DNA of 64,000 bases from Budorcas taxicolor. Taxonomy: Eukaryota; Chordata; Mammalia; Artiodactyla; Bovidae. Below, in pieces: positions 25,453 to 36,712 of the stretch (position 1 is the first letter of the stretch; each line of letters begins with the position of its first letter). The position numbers and the translations under genes were made by a program. Below the pieces are notes generated by a model. That model was not told where the DNA came from. It searched no databases and saw only the letters and a list, made by a program, of their open reading frames with translations. The stretch is from assembly GCF_023091745.1 (NCBI RefSeq), contig NC_068910.1:130465170-130529169 (forward strand), given 5' to 3'.

Positions 25453-25776
25453 AAGAAAGTAAGATTCAACCAGTCCATCCTAAAGGAGATCAGTCCTGGG
25501 TGTTCATTGGAAGGACTGATGCTGAAGCTAAAACTCCAATACTTTGGCCACCTCATGCGAAGAGTTGACTCACTGGAAAAGGCCCTGATGCTGGGAGGGA
25601 TTGGGGGCAGGAGGAGAAGGGGACGACAGAGGATGAGATGGCTGGATGGCATCACCGACTTGATGGACATGAGTTTGGGTAAATTCCAGGAGTTGGTGAT
25701 GGGCAGGGAGGCCTGGCGTGCTGCAATTCATGGGGTTGGACATGACTGAGCAACTGAACTGAACTGAAGAAAGTAA
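25453..25776 (+). mobile_element. BovB tail with perfect target-site duplication
   Basis: A 304-base, 5'-truncated BovB (25463-25766) ends in 'ctgaactgaactg'. It is bracketed by 'aagaaagtaa' at 25453-25462 and 25767-25776, an exact 10-bp target duplication. It interrupts the old L1 3' UTR. Confidence 0.93.
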
Positions 25777-25956
25777 AGCCTAAAAGTTCTCATTGCAAGG
25801 AAAAATATGCTTTTTGTACCTAAATGAGATGATGAATGCTAACTAAACTTATTGTAGAAATCATTCACAATATATATCAAGTCATTATACTGTACACAAA
25901 CTTATACAGTGCTATATGTCAATGATATCTCAATAAAACTAAAAAACAAACAAAAA

Positions 25957-26400
25957 CACAAATTACTACCTTACAGTTCTGGAGGTCGGAAGACCAGTAT
26001 GATCTTACTGTGCTAAAATCAAGGTGCTTGCAGGGCTCTGTCCTTTCTGGAGGCTGTACATTCCATTGCCTTTTCCACTTTTTAGAGGCTGTCTGCATTC
26101 CTTGGCTCACAGCTCCTTCTTCCATCTTTAAAGTCAGCAATGAAGTATTTTCAATGATCAATCTCACTCTGTTTCCACTGTCACATTTTCTCCTCTGACT
26201 CTGACCATCTGCCTTCCTCTCCTAAGGAATTTTGTGTTCATACTGAAATGAACCAGATAATCTTCCCATCTCATGATCTCTAACTTAATTATATAAGTGA
26301 TGGTCCTTTTGCCACATAATATATGTTCACACGTTTTGGGAATTTGGATGTCAGCATTTGGGGAGGGAACAAGAATTATTCTACCTACCACAAAGGGCAT
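25957..26400 (-). mobile_element. MLT1-like LTR (reverse), second part
   Basis: 'ttacagttctggaggtcgga', 'cccatctcatgatctctaac' and 'tattctacctaccacaaagg' follow the reversed MLT1 LTR order. This continues the piece at 21770-21822. Confidence 0.65.
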
Positions 26401-27086
26401 TTAGAATTAACACAGTGATTTGTGGATGGAAGAGCTATTAGTGAAGTTTAAACTTTATGCAATTACTAAGTTAATATACCATGTCAATTGATATCTGAAT
26501 TGTGTTGCAGGGACACTAGTGTGATTTAAGTAAGCCAGGGAAACTGGAATTTTTCCATAACTCAATCTCGCAAAGCAAGGAGTGCCGGTTTTTTAAGTTC
26601 AGCTGATAGGTCAAAAAGGATGAAGAAAACGCATGTAACCACAAACGCAAAGCCATGACTGCAGAAAATGAGGTGGACGTGACCTATACACCTCCACTCA
26701 TATTTGAAGAACACTGATGTAGCTTTTCTAAGAAACATGGTACAGGTAAACATGGAAAAAACTCAAGAAATAATGATGTAACTTTCCTCTTACCTCTGTC
26801 TTCTGCCCACTTCCCCAACCATCAAAATGTCTGAGGATCATGTGCACTAATATCCAACTACTAATAATGTATTACATTTTGCTTATAAAGCAACTGAATT
26901 TAAAAATTGAGATTAACAAACATAAAAGAGCCCTTTGATAACTGATTGAGAATATAATAAACACTTACTGTTACATAGACATTGTTGAGCAAATTATAAA
27001 ATAAGAGGATACACAAGCTTCTGAAGCTTAGACCAAACACAATTTTAAAAACTGAACTGCTGGTATAAAGTCTGAAATAAATTAAT

Positions 27087-27092
27087 TTTATT
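27087..27092 (-). terminator. POLQ: Candidate POLQ poly(A) signal
   Basis: 'tttatt' on the + strand is AATAAA on the - strand, about 875 bases past the POLQ stop. That length is plausible for a POLQ 3' UTR, but no transcript evidence is available here. Confidence 0.5.
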
Positions 27093-27965
27093 AACAGCAA
27101 AAGAAAAAAAGTTGGTTATTCAGCTCTGACTGGGATTATAAAGTACAATCTTTTATGAGTATTCTCACCATGCACAGAGAAAGAGGCAATAAGGGACTGA
27201 TTAGAGGAAGTGTTTCCCTTCTCTGGCAGTGTTATTTTACAATGCAATATAAACATACGATCTTACAGATCAGAACACTTCTTGGAGAGGTGTAGCTTGT
27301 AACTTGTTTTATAATACCTAAGTATTAGAAATACATTCATTGTATGAATTGGAAAAGGAAAAGGAAGAAGAAATGGCAGTTCATGAAAATCCATACCTAG
27401 ACTACATCCATATCAAATCTTACCACATTATAGAATTCTTAATTTACTTGCCAATGCTGTTTTAAAATACTACTTCAGTAGTCTTATACTCGTATTGGAT
27501 GAAAATCATATACATCACCTAACCCTGGTGGTTTATGTTAAACCAAATCCTTATCTGCCTCTAGCTCCTGCTGTATCACAAGTGTCTGAATCCTGGTTGG
27601 GATGAAAACGCCCCCGAGGCAGAAATGTTTCTTCATGCTCAACCAGGCAGATTAGATCCAAAGCGCTAAGTACATAATTTCAAGCATGTGTTCTGAAACT
27701 GTTTAAAGCCACAGTAAACTATAAAAGGCAGTTTCACAGATACTCTTTTTGAGAGTGAATATAAACATTAAACTCGATATTTTGCCTCGAGTAGTTTTTT
27801 TACATTATAGAGGATTAAACTCTGATACACATTTTGAAACTCTCACTATAAAATTACTATCCTAAATTCATCAAGACTTGAGGGGGTTTCTATTTTCATA
27901 AAGTAGGTGAAAGGGCAATCTCTGTTCTTTCCTTGTGATTTTACCTATACCAGGTTTCCCTACAA
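27093..27965 (-). other. POLQ: POLQ 3' untranslated region (inferred)
   Basis: Sequence between the POLQ stop codon and the candidate poly(A) signal. No transposon is recognised. A short + strand open frame at 27565-27669 is discussed in the findings. Confidence 0.55.
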
Positions 27966-28079
27966 TCACACATCAAAGTCCTTCAGCTCCCCCCAGCTGG
28001 CACCTATCTTCACTTTCACTTTCAGTTTCACAGACAGTTTTATGGCACTTTCCATTTCATTCTTGACAATCTGAGCTAC
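27966..28079 (-). CDS. POLQ: POLQ terminal coding exon
   Basis: On the - strand the acceptor '...ttttttgtag' precedes GTA GCT. There are 37 codons and then TGA (complement of 27966-27968). The product includes VAQIVKNEMESAIKLSVKLK and ends GASWGELKDFDV, the C-terminus of DNA polymerase theta. Pol theta is the nuclear family-A polymerase of microhomology-mediated (theta-mediated) end joining and translesion synthesis. This exon ends the palm of the polymerase domain. Confidence 0.98.
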   Translation of the reverse strand, partial: VAQIVKNEMESAIKLSVKLKVKVKIGASWGELKDFDV

Positions 28080-28591
28080 CTACAAAAAATAAAATAAAAA
28101 AGAGGTTAACAAAGAAAACAAAACTAAAAAAAGAAAAAAAAAAAAAACAAAAAAGAAGGAAGAAGGAAGAAAAAAAAAAGGGGGTTAACAAACTCTGTAC
28201 AAAGAATCTTTGCCAGCCCACCCACTGAGGTGGTAAGGCAGTCAGGAGCTCTTCACTCTAAGCCAGAAAAGAGCCAGCATCCCACACTAGTCTGCACTGA
28301 GGAACTGGAGCTCTGCCAGGTTTACTAGAATGCTCAGAACTTTGAAAACCGTAGGGAAAGACTCCAAATTCTCATCTAACTTCTCACAGACAAAAATATT
28401 CCTGCATCAGGAATTTCTTTTAAAATGGGTTTAAAGCTGAGCACTCTGAGCTCCTTCTCTGCCCTTATGTGAAATTTCTACTTTTCTATAGCCATCCTGG
28501 GGCTAGAGAATGGTTCCAGAAATCTCATGTATCTTAGCCTGACCTAGTATCTTAGCTCTCTGCAGAATGCACACAAACACTGCAAAAATAC
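28080..28591 (-). other. POLQ: Last POLQ intron
   Basis: A 512-base intron. Next to the terminal acceptor, 28084-28185 is almost pure A/G on the + strand, so it forms a ~100-base pyrimidine tract on the transcribed strand. No element is recognised in the rest. Confidence 0.8.
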
Positions 28592-28707
28592 CTGAACAAC
28601 ATCTTCTTCTGCCACTTCATATAAGAGTTCATCATGGAGCTGAAGGATAAAGAAGCCTCCTCTGATGGGGCAGAACATCCCTTGCAGTTTTTTCTTTGGC
28701 AACCATC
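28592..28707 (-). CDS. POLQ: POLQ penultimate coding exon (catalytic HDE)
   Basis: Acceptor '...atggattag' and donor gtattt, read on the - strand. Two bases complete a Gly codon, then 38 codons end in Gln. The product includes WLPKKKLQGMFCPIRGG and FFILQLHDELLYEVAEED. HDE is motif C of family-A polymerases; its metal-binding Asp codon is at 28631-28633 and the Glu at 28628-28630. The first ~14 residues are the end of polymerase insert 3. Another AG lies just 5' of the Lys-Lys codons, but only the ATTAG acceptor keeps the phase with the upstream exon. Confidence 0.96.
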
Positions 28708-30137
28708 CTAATCCATGAAAAAAGCAGCAAAACTGATCAGTAAGTAGGTCACTGGGCTTTGGGAAAGTTTTTTTAAAAGAGAGATTTAAGAAATCTTGAG
28801 CAATTATAATTAAGAGAGTAAAACACATAAAATTTGGAACTATCAAGAAAAGAACTACTTGTTGGTTGCCACCTAGCCCACCTATCAGGTAAATTCAAAT
28901 CTCCACAGACTTCCTCCCAGAAATGAGAACTCTAGCAAAGACGTCAATAAATGGAGTTGACTGACACTCCCTGAAGATGTCTTTTTCTGGCCAGAGTGTC
29001 ATCATGGTAAAACTGGTCCCCAGTTGGACCACACACTCTAGACTAGGAATTCTAAACCCAGTGTCCAATTGTGGACTTCAGAGAACATACAAATTCCTGT
29101 AGAGACGATCTATACATTTTCAGCAGGTTCTCAAAAGAACTCATGAATACAAAAATGGTTAAAAATCTAGACTTAGTCACTATTTCCTAATTAGTGGGCC
29201 AAGTGGTTTAGATTATGCCCCTCTGATCACCAAAATAAGCTTCAACATTAATACTTTTGGAGTAATACCCTTTCATCGTTTGCCCATTTCTCAGAGCAGT
29301 CCTTCCTTTCTGCCATCCAAATTTCCTTATTCTTCAGGAGAGCACAGAAACCATCTCCTTCAGTATCTGGTACTTCCCTCAGAGAACTCTAACTCCCACT
29401 ACCTGCAGCCCAAATTTTCTCAGAGGTGGCTCTCACAGGGTAAGACAGCAAAGGCAGATGATGCATGACAAGCTGCTTCCATACCAGGGCTGCAAAGGCT
29501 GTGCATGTTTGCCAGTTCTGCTTAAATCTGATCTGCCCCACTGGACTCCACTTTTCTTGCATCACTGGCTGTCTGGATGGGTTAGGTTTTCTGCATTCTG
29601 ATCACTCTACCTTTGTCCTTTTTGATTTCCCTTGGTTACTTCAGCTTCTGACACAGAATGCCATGATCCTCCTGTTCCCTGTGAGGTCAGCTTTCTCAGG
29701 CTCAGCTTCCTTTGATGTCCCTCACCTACTATTGCCTTTAACTCAGCATTACACAATGAAGTCATCCTTAATGACATTACCACATTGTCTTCCACTGATT
29801 CTAAAGCTTGATACTATCTATACCTTCATTTGGACACTGCATCATTCTGCTGTGAAAAGTCATGTAACTATTTCACAGTCACATATCATATCTTCCATTC
29901 TTTAACAGATTTAAAATTCAAACACAGGTTGATAACTTTCCTCCTAAATTCTCCAAAGCACACAGTACAATGTTATTCCCCCAAATAAGTTTTGACCGTA
30001 TATTCTTTCCACAAATTCAAAAGTGTGAATGTGTGCATGTGTTCAAGGAAGGTCATGAACAGGAAACATGTTCCTTCTTTTGAATATCAATTGACTATAA
30101 ATTTATAGTTTATTTCTGAAAAGTTTAACTACTTCGT

Positions 30138-30205
30138 TTTATATACACACATACATATATATATATAAATACACACACATATGCATACATACATGCATGT
30201 ATTTT
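30138..30205. repeat. TA/CA-rich simple repeat
   Basis: Interrupted ATAC, CA and TA units with 'tatatatatata' in the middle and a T run at the end. A low-complexity microsatellite. Confidence 0.8.
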
Positions 30206-30223
30206 TTTTAAGGTTTCTATATA

Positions 30224-30513
30224 GGGACTTACAGTGCTAAAACCAGGATAACTGGTCACCCTTACTGTACACTTATGAGAAAAGAAGCCTAAAAAAGGAA
30301 AATAACCTCTGAGTGTTATTAAGAGAATAATTTGACTTTGCAGATGCTTTGAAAGGGTCTCAGGGATCATCTTTGGTCCACAGACCACACCTTAAATTAA
30401 AAAAGTGTCTCCAGGGAACTCCAAGGAGTATTTTCCTTTTATGATCTCCTTCTCTCATAAGTGTACAGTACGGTAAGATGACCAATTATCCTGATTTTAG
30501 CAGTGGAAGTCCC
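30224..30513. repeat. Inverted repeat, ~88-bp arms
   Basis: The left arm (about 30224-30312) begins 'gggacttacagtgctaaaac'. The reverse complement of the right arm (about 30425-30513) begins GGGACTTCCACTGCTAAAAT, and the match continues through 'tgtacacttatgaga' and 'aaggaaaata'. The arms are roughly 80-85% identical by eye; the loop is about 110 bases. It may be the remains of a small foldback or terminal-inverted-repeat DNA transposon. Confidence 0.75.
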
Positions 30514-31037
30514 ACATCATGGGAAACCATCAGTCTCCCACAAACTGGGACATTTATCATCCTAGACTCTACAGAGGGTTTTCCATTCCAGAGGTTATAG
30601 ATCAGGAAATACTGCTACAAATTGAATGCAAAAATATATAACAGAATCTATCCTCTCTTAAGCCAGACACTAAAGAGATTTTCAGAAAAGCAAAATAAAG
30701 CCACTCATTACCAATTTTTTTTGTTCTGAAAAAAATGTCATTATTTTCATAAAAACTATGTTACTTGTGTTAACACATGGTGGGTTTATTATTATTTGTA
30801 ACTGTTAATAAATATTTTTAAATTATCAGTTTTAATTTCTAATATGGTATATATTGGTAGATATAATGAACGTAAACAAAAACTTTTGAGATTCTTAATA
30901 ATTCTAAGACTGTGAAGACATCAGGAGACCAAAATGTTTACAAACTGTTGAGAAATCAATGTAAGTAATCTTCCCTTTTCTTTTCTGATGTAATTAGTCT
31001 CAACATGTTATAACAGGGGGCACATTTATGAACAAAC

Positions 31038-31191
31038 CTGTTCTGTCACTTTGGAGCAAACTCTCTCGATGACCATGGGATTTGAAGGTTGAGTGGAAGG
31101 TCTCTAACTGCTTCTGAATATTAACTGTGGCTATTTTGACAATATCAGCCGCCGAACCTTGGACTCTTGTGTTGATAGCCTGACGCTCAGC
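31038..31191 (-). CDS. POLQ: POLQ coding exon (palm; start of insert 3)
   Basis: Acceptor '...ttttcatag' and donor gtttgt on the - strand. It has 51 codons in phase 0 plus one base of a Gly codon. The product includes AERQAINTRVQGSAADIVK, the conserved helix before motif C in family-A polymerases, then TFHSTFKSHGHRESLLQSDR, the start of insert 3, one of three insertions that set pol theta apart from bacterial Pol I. Confidence 0.97.
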
Positions 31192-32169
31192 CTATGAAAA
31201 ACAACAATTAACAGGTACTCCATCAGAAACACCAACATACTTTCATAACTGCTTTTAGTGTCCACAGATTAGTGCTCACATGTGCAACAAGACTGGAAAT
31301 CTGGAACAGATGTAACCCAGGACATCAACTATAAGCTTCATCCTAAGATTAATAACTAGAATGATCCAGGGCCCTAGATTCTGGGCTGTCATTCACATGA
31401 GGACAGACTAAACAGAAGAAGAAGATCAGATTGCTGTAGTCTAGGCTTCAACACTCAGTTAGGAAGAAAAAACTACATTACACTTAAAATGTATCTATTA
31501 AGTTCAAAATTATTTTTAAAAATATTTTATCAATGTTCTAAACTTCACCTTAAAGAATCTATTCCTCAAAATACAATTCCTCTTAATCCTAAATAGACAT
31601 AATTGGAATACCATTCTTTGTGATATGAGCTGGAATGTTTCAAGTACATCCCCCACATCAGTGGCCTCTTAGTCCTACCTAGAGTTTGGCCACAGCAAGC
31701 CTGCAGCCCTCTGGTATGAATCAGAGCTTTTTATGGGCTGCTGGGGCTAGTAGTTAGCTGCTGGTGAAAATGCAGGTCCTAAATCCCAAGGTATTAAGTT
31801 AGAACTTCCCTGAAACTACTGCTGCCATGAGCTTCTTGGCAGGCAACCACAGTTGCTAAAAGTGATCATCCTGGGGCTACAGGAACTGGGATGTAGGTCA
31901 ATATTCAAGGTGTAATTGGTCTATGATTACCACTCCTGTTGTCCCCAAGGGGCTCAGAAGATGGGAAGGGACTACTCACTGGAGGGATCTATGTAACTTG
32001 AGAGGTGTTCTCTAGTTGCCTGTCACCTGGGCTACATCCAACTCCAAGTATATTAAATACTGGTTAAAGAGATAGACTTTAAAAAAAATTAATAACTAGT
32101 TTTGTCAAATGCTGATGAATCCATCCTAAACACACTCAGCTGTCACTGTTTTAAGAGTGACTGAATTTC

Positions 32170-32580
32170 AAAGTTCTACTGATTACTCCCTTTCTTAAAA
32201 CCATATGCCTTTGAGTAGCAGATTGTTATCATTGTTACAACTTGCTACCTTTCTCTGTGAAGTCCTGAGCCTCCATCCATTGCCATGTGATTCAAAGTGT
32301 TTTACACTCTCACGGACTTAACTTGTTTTGGCCAATAAAATGTTAGCAAAACTTAAATATGGCACATGTAAGGAGATCTGGAAGCTATCTAACACCATCA
32401 GAACAAAGGGTTTATTCCAGATAGGGACTTTTCTTCATTTTGAATTTTAGAATGAAGAAAATACAGAACACAGCCACAGTTAACCCAGAACCAAACTGTA
32501 ACATGAATTAAAAATAAAGCTTCTTATTATAAGTCACTGAAATTCAGGGCTTGTTTTTACTGTGACATAAGCAAAGAAAA
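32170..32580 (+). mobile_element. MLT1-like LTR
   Basis: It follows the order of a mammalian MLT1 (ERVL-MaLR) LTR: 'cttgttttggccaataaaat', then 'gttagcaaaacttaaatatg', then 'aaaaataaagcttcttatta' and 'taagtcactgaaattcaggg'. Diverged; limits approximate. Confidence 0.6.
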
Positions 32581-33837
32581 CCAAAATATATACCTCATTC
32601 TCATGATACTATATTCCCCTGAGACTATTCCAAAATAAGAAAACTTGACAGTCTCAGCTTTGTGTCCCACAGTCTCAGTCCCTTCCCATCACCAGTGCAT
32701 TTTCACATACATAAAAATACATAGCTTTCTGATAATGGGAGATTACGTCATTAGGACCAACCCTCCCACTGATGATAACCAGAAGAGCTTGTCAGAAAAT
32801 GCCTCTTTGAAAGAATCAGACAGGAAAAAGGAAGTGAAGAATTACAGAACCTAAAAAACTAGGAGAGAAATGAAACCAAGGAGGTGACCCTAGCTATGGA
32901 GGTCACCCTTTTTCCCAGGGAAATCAACAGATTCCTGAAGAGGCAGCTGAGAGGATAAAAAGCTGAGCAGAACTTGATGGTCTTGAGGAGTGATAACAAA
33001 CATTTGGGTTCACAGCCCAACAAGTAGGAGGAAGCCTGGTAAAGAGACAGTACAATTGTTTTTATAGAAAACTAAGAAACGCAAAAGTCAGTAGGAAGAG
33101 ACTATAGTAACACAAGTATGAGATGTATTAACTACATGCTATTATCAGACTTATTAGACTATAAAATGATCATGCTATCAAGAAAATAAAAGACAAAACT
33201 GAATATTTCGGCACAGAATCAAACACTCATAAGAGCAAAATAAAAACTCTACCACCAAAAATATTAAAATAACATAACTTAAAGCACTTAAACAGTGCTT
33301 TCTCTGTATGTGTGCAGTGGGGAGATAGTACTGACTTGGAAAGAGCATAAAAAGGCCTTCTGGGGTGCTGGAAAAGTTCTAGATCATTCTGAACTTAAAA
33401 GCTCAACAGCTGCAAATTAGGCAACTTAAAGATAAACTGGAAGAAAATATCCATTATCGATCATGATGAAATATAGAGATGGAAAATACCAACCAGAGGA
33501 TATGAAAAAGGAGGAATTAAAGACAAGTTTTAAAATTTTGTATTAAAAGTTCCAGAAAGAGAGAAGAGATTTCAATGAAACAATGATTGAAGAAGAAATG
33601 GCTAAGAATTTTCCAAAATCAACAAAAGATCTCAAGGTACAGATTCAAGAAGTCCTAATGCACACCAAAAAGGATCAATTAACACACATCCACACACAAA
33701 GGCACATGAGGTGAGAAAAAAAAAACACAAACTTAAGTATATCACAGAATACCTGCTGGAAACCACAAGGAAAGAAAAATACTGTATTGAAAGCAACGTA
33801 GAAAAAAAAAAAGGCAGATTACATTTAAAGAAGAAAC

Positions 33838-34040
33838 AGACCAGGGTGGGCCAGTTGGAGCCTACAGGTCAAGTCTGGCCTATCAGTTGCTTCTGTAAGT
33901 GAGGTTTTCCTGGAAGACTGTGTCTATGACTGCATCTGCACTAGTAAAGTAGAGCTGAGTAGTTGTGACGGAGACTGTATGGCCTACAAGTACATATATA
34001 AGAGAGCTAACTTTTTCTGACACAGCACTATTAAAAACCT
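33838..34040 (+). mobile_element. hAT-type (MER-like) fragment
   Basis: 'aagtctggcctatcagttgc', 'gctgagtagttgtgacggag' and 'actgtatggcctacaag' match the interior of the element at 3926-4265, in the same orientation. The ends are degraded. Confidence 0.6.
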
Positions 34041-34532
34041 AAAGGGAAGTTCTACTTACTGGTAAAATGTTTAAAATTTCCCTCTGAGATCTGAAAAGTG
34101 GCAAAGATGTTCACTATCACTAATTCTATTCAACACTGTACTAGCTAGTAAGTCAAGCAAAAGTTAAAAAAAGAATAAGACTTGGAAAGGCGGTTAAAAA
34201 ACTATTTTAGGGAGAGATAGATTATAACTGTGCAGACAGAATACCTGAAAGTATCTACAGATAACATTTTGGAATTAACAAGTAATATGTGCAAGGTTTC
34301 TAGACAAGAAAACAATAAAGACAATTATCTTTCTATACTAGCAGCAAAGGGTTAAAAAATGTAAAAAGAGAAGGAAAAGAATTGTTAAAGATACCATTCA
34401 CAAGAGTATTAAAATTTGCAAATATCTAGCTATAAATTTAATAAAAACCTTGCAAGATCTCTTCCCCAAAACTAGACATCACATTGAGAGAATTTTAGAA
34501 GACCTAAGTAAATGGGCATATATAACTTGTTA

Positions 34533-35597
34533 AGCCTTTGACTGTGTGGATCACAATAAACTGTGGAAAATTCTGAGAGAGATGGGAATACCAGACCATC
34601 TGACCTGCCTCTTGAGAAATCTGTATGCAGGTCAGGAAGCAACAGTTAGAACTGGACATGGAACAACAGACGGGTTCCAAATAGGAAAGGGAGTACGTCA
34701 AGGCTGGATATTGTCACCCTGCTTATTTAACTTCTATGCAGAGTACATCATGAGAAACCCTGGGCTGGATGAAACACAAGCTGGAATCAAGACTGCCGGG
34801 AGAAATATCAATCACCTCAGATATGCAGATGACACCACCCTTATGGCAGAAAGTGAAGAGGAGCTAAAAAGCCTCTTGATGAAAGTGAAAGAGGAGAGCG
34901 AAAAAGTTGGCTTAAAGCTCAACATTCAGAAAACGAAGATCATGGCATCCAGTCCCATCACTTCATGGGAAATAGATGGGGAAACAGTAGAAACAGTGTC
35001 AGACTTTTTTTGGGGGGGCTCCAAAATCACTGCAGATGGTGACTGCAGCCATGAAATTAAAAGACACTTACTCCTTCGAAGAAAAGTTATGACCAACCTA
35101 GATAGCATATTCAAAAGCAGAGACATTACTTTGCCGACTAAGGTCCATCTAGTCAAGGCTATGGGTTTTCCTGTGGTCATGTATGGATGTGACAGTTGGA
35201 CTGTGAAGAAGGCTGAGCGCCGAAGAATTGATGCTTTTGAACTGTGGTGTTGGAGAAGACTCTTGAGAGTCCCTTGGATTGCAAGGAGATCCAACCAGTC
35301 CATTCTGAAGGAGATCAACCCTGGGATTTCTTTGGAAGGAACGATGCTAAAGCTGAAGCTCCGGCACTTTGGCCACCTCATGCGAAGAGCTGACTCATTG
35401 GAAAAGACTCTAATGCTGGGGGGGATTGGGGGCAGGAGGAGAAGGGGACAACCGAGGATGAGATGGCTGGATGGCATCACGGACTCGACGGACGTGAGTC
35501 TGAGTGAACTCCGGGAGGTGGTGATGGACAGGGAGGCCTGGCGTGCTGCAATTCATGGGGTCGCAGAGTCGGACACGACTGAGCGACTGAACTGAAC
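34533..35597 (+). mobile_element. BovB LINE with a 349-codon open RT frame
   Basis: A 5'-truncated BovB whose frame stays open from 34546 to its natural stop at 35593-35595. Motifs are KGVRQGWILSPCLFNFYAEY, LRYADDTTLMA (catalytic YADD) and YGCDSWTVKKAERRRIDAF. The end 'gagcgactgaactgaac' is the BovB terminus. The N-terminal endonuclease and early RT are absent, so it cannot mobilise itself. It is the best-preserved BovB of the window and antisense to POLQ. Confidence 0.95.
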
Positions 35598-35882
35598 ATG
35601 TTTATCAACTGGAAAACTCAAATTTATAAATATGTCTCTTTATCCCATCTTGATCTATGAACTCAAAGCAAATGCAATTAAAAAATCCCAACAGGGTTTT
35701 GTGTTTGTATGGAAATTCACAAGCTGCTTCTATAATTTATATGAAAATGCAGAAAATCCAAGAATAGGCAAATATTCTTGGGGGGTCAGGCAGGGGGAAA
35801 AAAGCAAGTTGTGAAAACCTACTTTACCATATATCAAAACATCTTATAAAGTAGCTGTATAACTAAGGCAGTATGGAGGCTT

Positions 35883-36092
35883 AATTGCTCAGTCGTGTCC
35901 GCCTCTCTGTGACCCCCTGGACTGAAGCCGGTCAGGCTCCTCTGTCCACGGGATTCTCCACGCAAGAAGAGTGGAATGGGTTGCCATCTCCTCCTCTAGG
36001 AGATCTTCCCAACCCAGGGACTGAATCCACTTCTCTTGCATCTCCTGCATTGGCAGGCAGATTCTTTACCACTGTGCCACCTGGGAAGACAA
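35883..36092 (-). mobile_element. Bov-tA SINE, reverse
   Basis: 'ttgctcagtcgtgtccgcct' at the left and 'ccactgtgccacctgggaag' at the right mark the reversed tail and tRNA-like head. It interrupts the old L1. Confidence 0.9.
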
Positions 36093-36490
36093 TATGGCAG
36101 TGCTTAGAGGATGAGTAAATACAAAATACCAAAACAATGTGTCCAGAAACTGACACATCCATACTTGTAGATTTAATTTTTGGCAAAGGTGACTCTGCAG
36201 AGCAGGGGTGAGGTGGGTGAGGTGGGGGAGGAAACAGTCTTTTCAATAACAGCTTGTACAACTGTATATCCATAGGGGTAGGGAGAAATCTTGACCCTAA
36301 ATTTTGCTAAATGCGTAACAATCAATTCCCAGTTGACTGTAGATATAAATTTAAAAGTCAGAACCAAAAACTTCTATAGAATTGACACTGGGGTAGAGAA
36401 ACCTTTCTTAAATAGATCATAGAAAGCACTACAATAATACAACCAACTGATAAAGCCATGTAAGCAAGACTCATATCTGGAATATAAATG

Positions 36491-36712
36491 TAAAAGTGAA
36501 AGTGAAAGTGAAGTCACTCAGTCGTGTCCGACTCTTTGCGACCCTATGGACTGTAGCCTACCAAGCTCATCAGTCCATGGGATTCTCCAGGCAAGAATAC
36601 TGGAGTGGGTTGTCATTTCCTTCCCCAGGGGATCTTCCCAAACCAGCGATCAAACAAGGGTCTCCTGCATTGCAGACAGACGCTTTACCCTCTGAGCCAC
36701 CAGGGAAGTCCC
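36491..36712 (-). mobile_element. Bov-tA SINE, reverse
   Basis: The left end 'aaaagtgaaagtgaaagtga' plus 'tcagtcgtgtccgactcttt' is the reversed tail. The right end 'gagccaccagggaagtccc' is the reversed head. Little diverged. Confidence 0.93.

Larger units (their letters stand above)
21823..25956 (+). mobile_element. Old L1 with internal deletions, host of three insertions
   Basis: It starts with an L1 leader ('gatgccaccaagatagtgac'), continues with ORF2-derived blocks (22560-23350, 23622-23888, 24510-25462) and ends with a 3' UTR and 'ctcaataaaact' at 25930-25941. At about 2.9 kb after subtracting insertions it is far shorter than a full L1, so it is internally deleted. Insertions are a Tigger1 fragment, a young L1 end and a BovB tail. 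No intact ORF. Confidence 0.75.
18486..27086. other. Intergenic spacer between convergent STXBP5L and POLQ
   Basis: About 8.6 kb separates the two inferred poly(A) sites. It contains two short BovB tails, a Bov-tA and a nested transposon stack (21770-26400). The stretches 18816-21442 and 26401-27086 contain no gene; the part near 20640-20840 looks like an old diverged repeat I cannot name. Confidence 0.7.
28708..31037 (-). other. POLQ: POLQ intron
   Basis: It contains a TA/CA-rich simple stretch (30138-30205) and a long inverted repeat (30224-30513). The stretch 28850-30130 may be old L2-like sequence but I cannot assign it. The 146-codon + strand frame at 29465-29905 has no recognisable protein content. 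Confidence 0.7.

Noticed and set aside
28700..28707. Alternative acceptor (ccaaag) for the POLQ penultimate exon, 14 bases further in
   Set aside because: It would start the exon in phase 0, but the upstream exon ends with one base of a codon. Only the ATTAG acceptor keeps the frame and aligns with the known protein.
29465..29905. 146-codon + strand frame
   Set aside because: No recognisable domain, no splice or promoter context, and composition like low-complexity intronic DNA. Treated as chance.
34926..35480. 184-codon - strand frame
   Set aside because: It is the antisense shadow of the BovB reverse transcriptase frame.
35883..36118. 77-codon frame at a Bov-tA copy
   Set aside because: Standard reverse translation of a Bov-tA SINE; the same peptide-like pattern recurs at 36496 and 43511.
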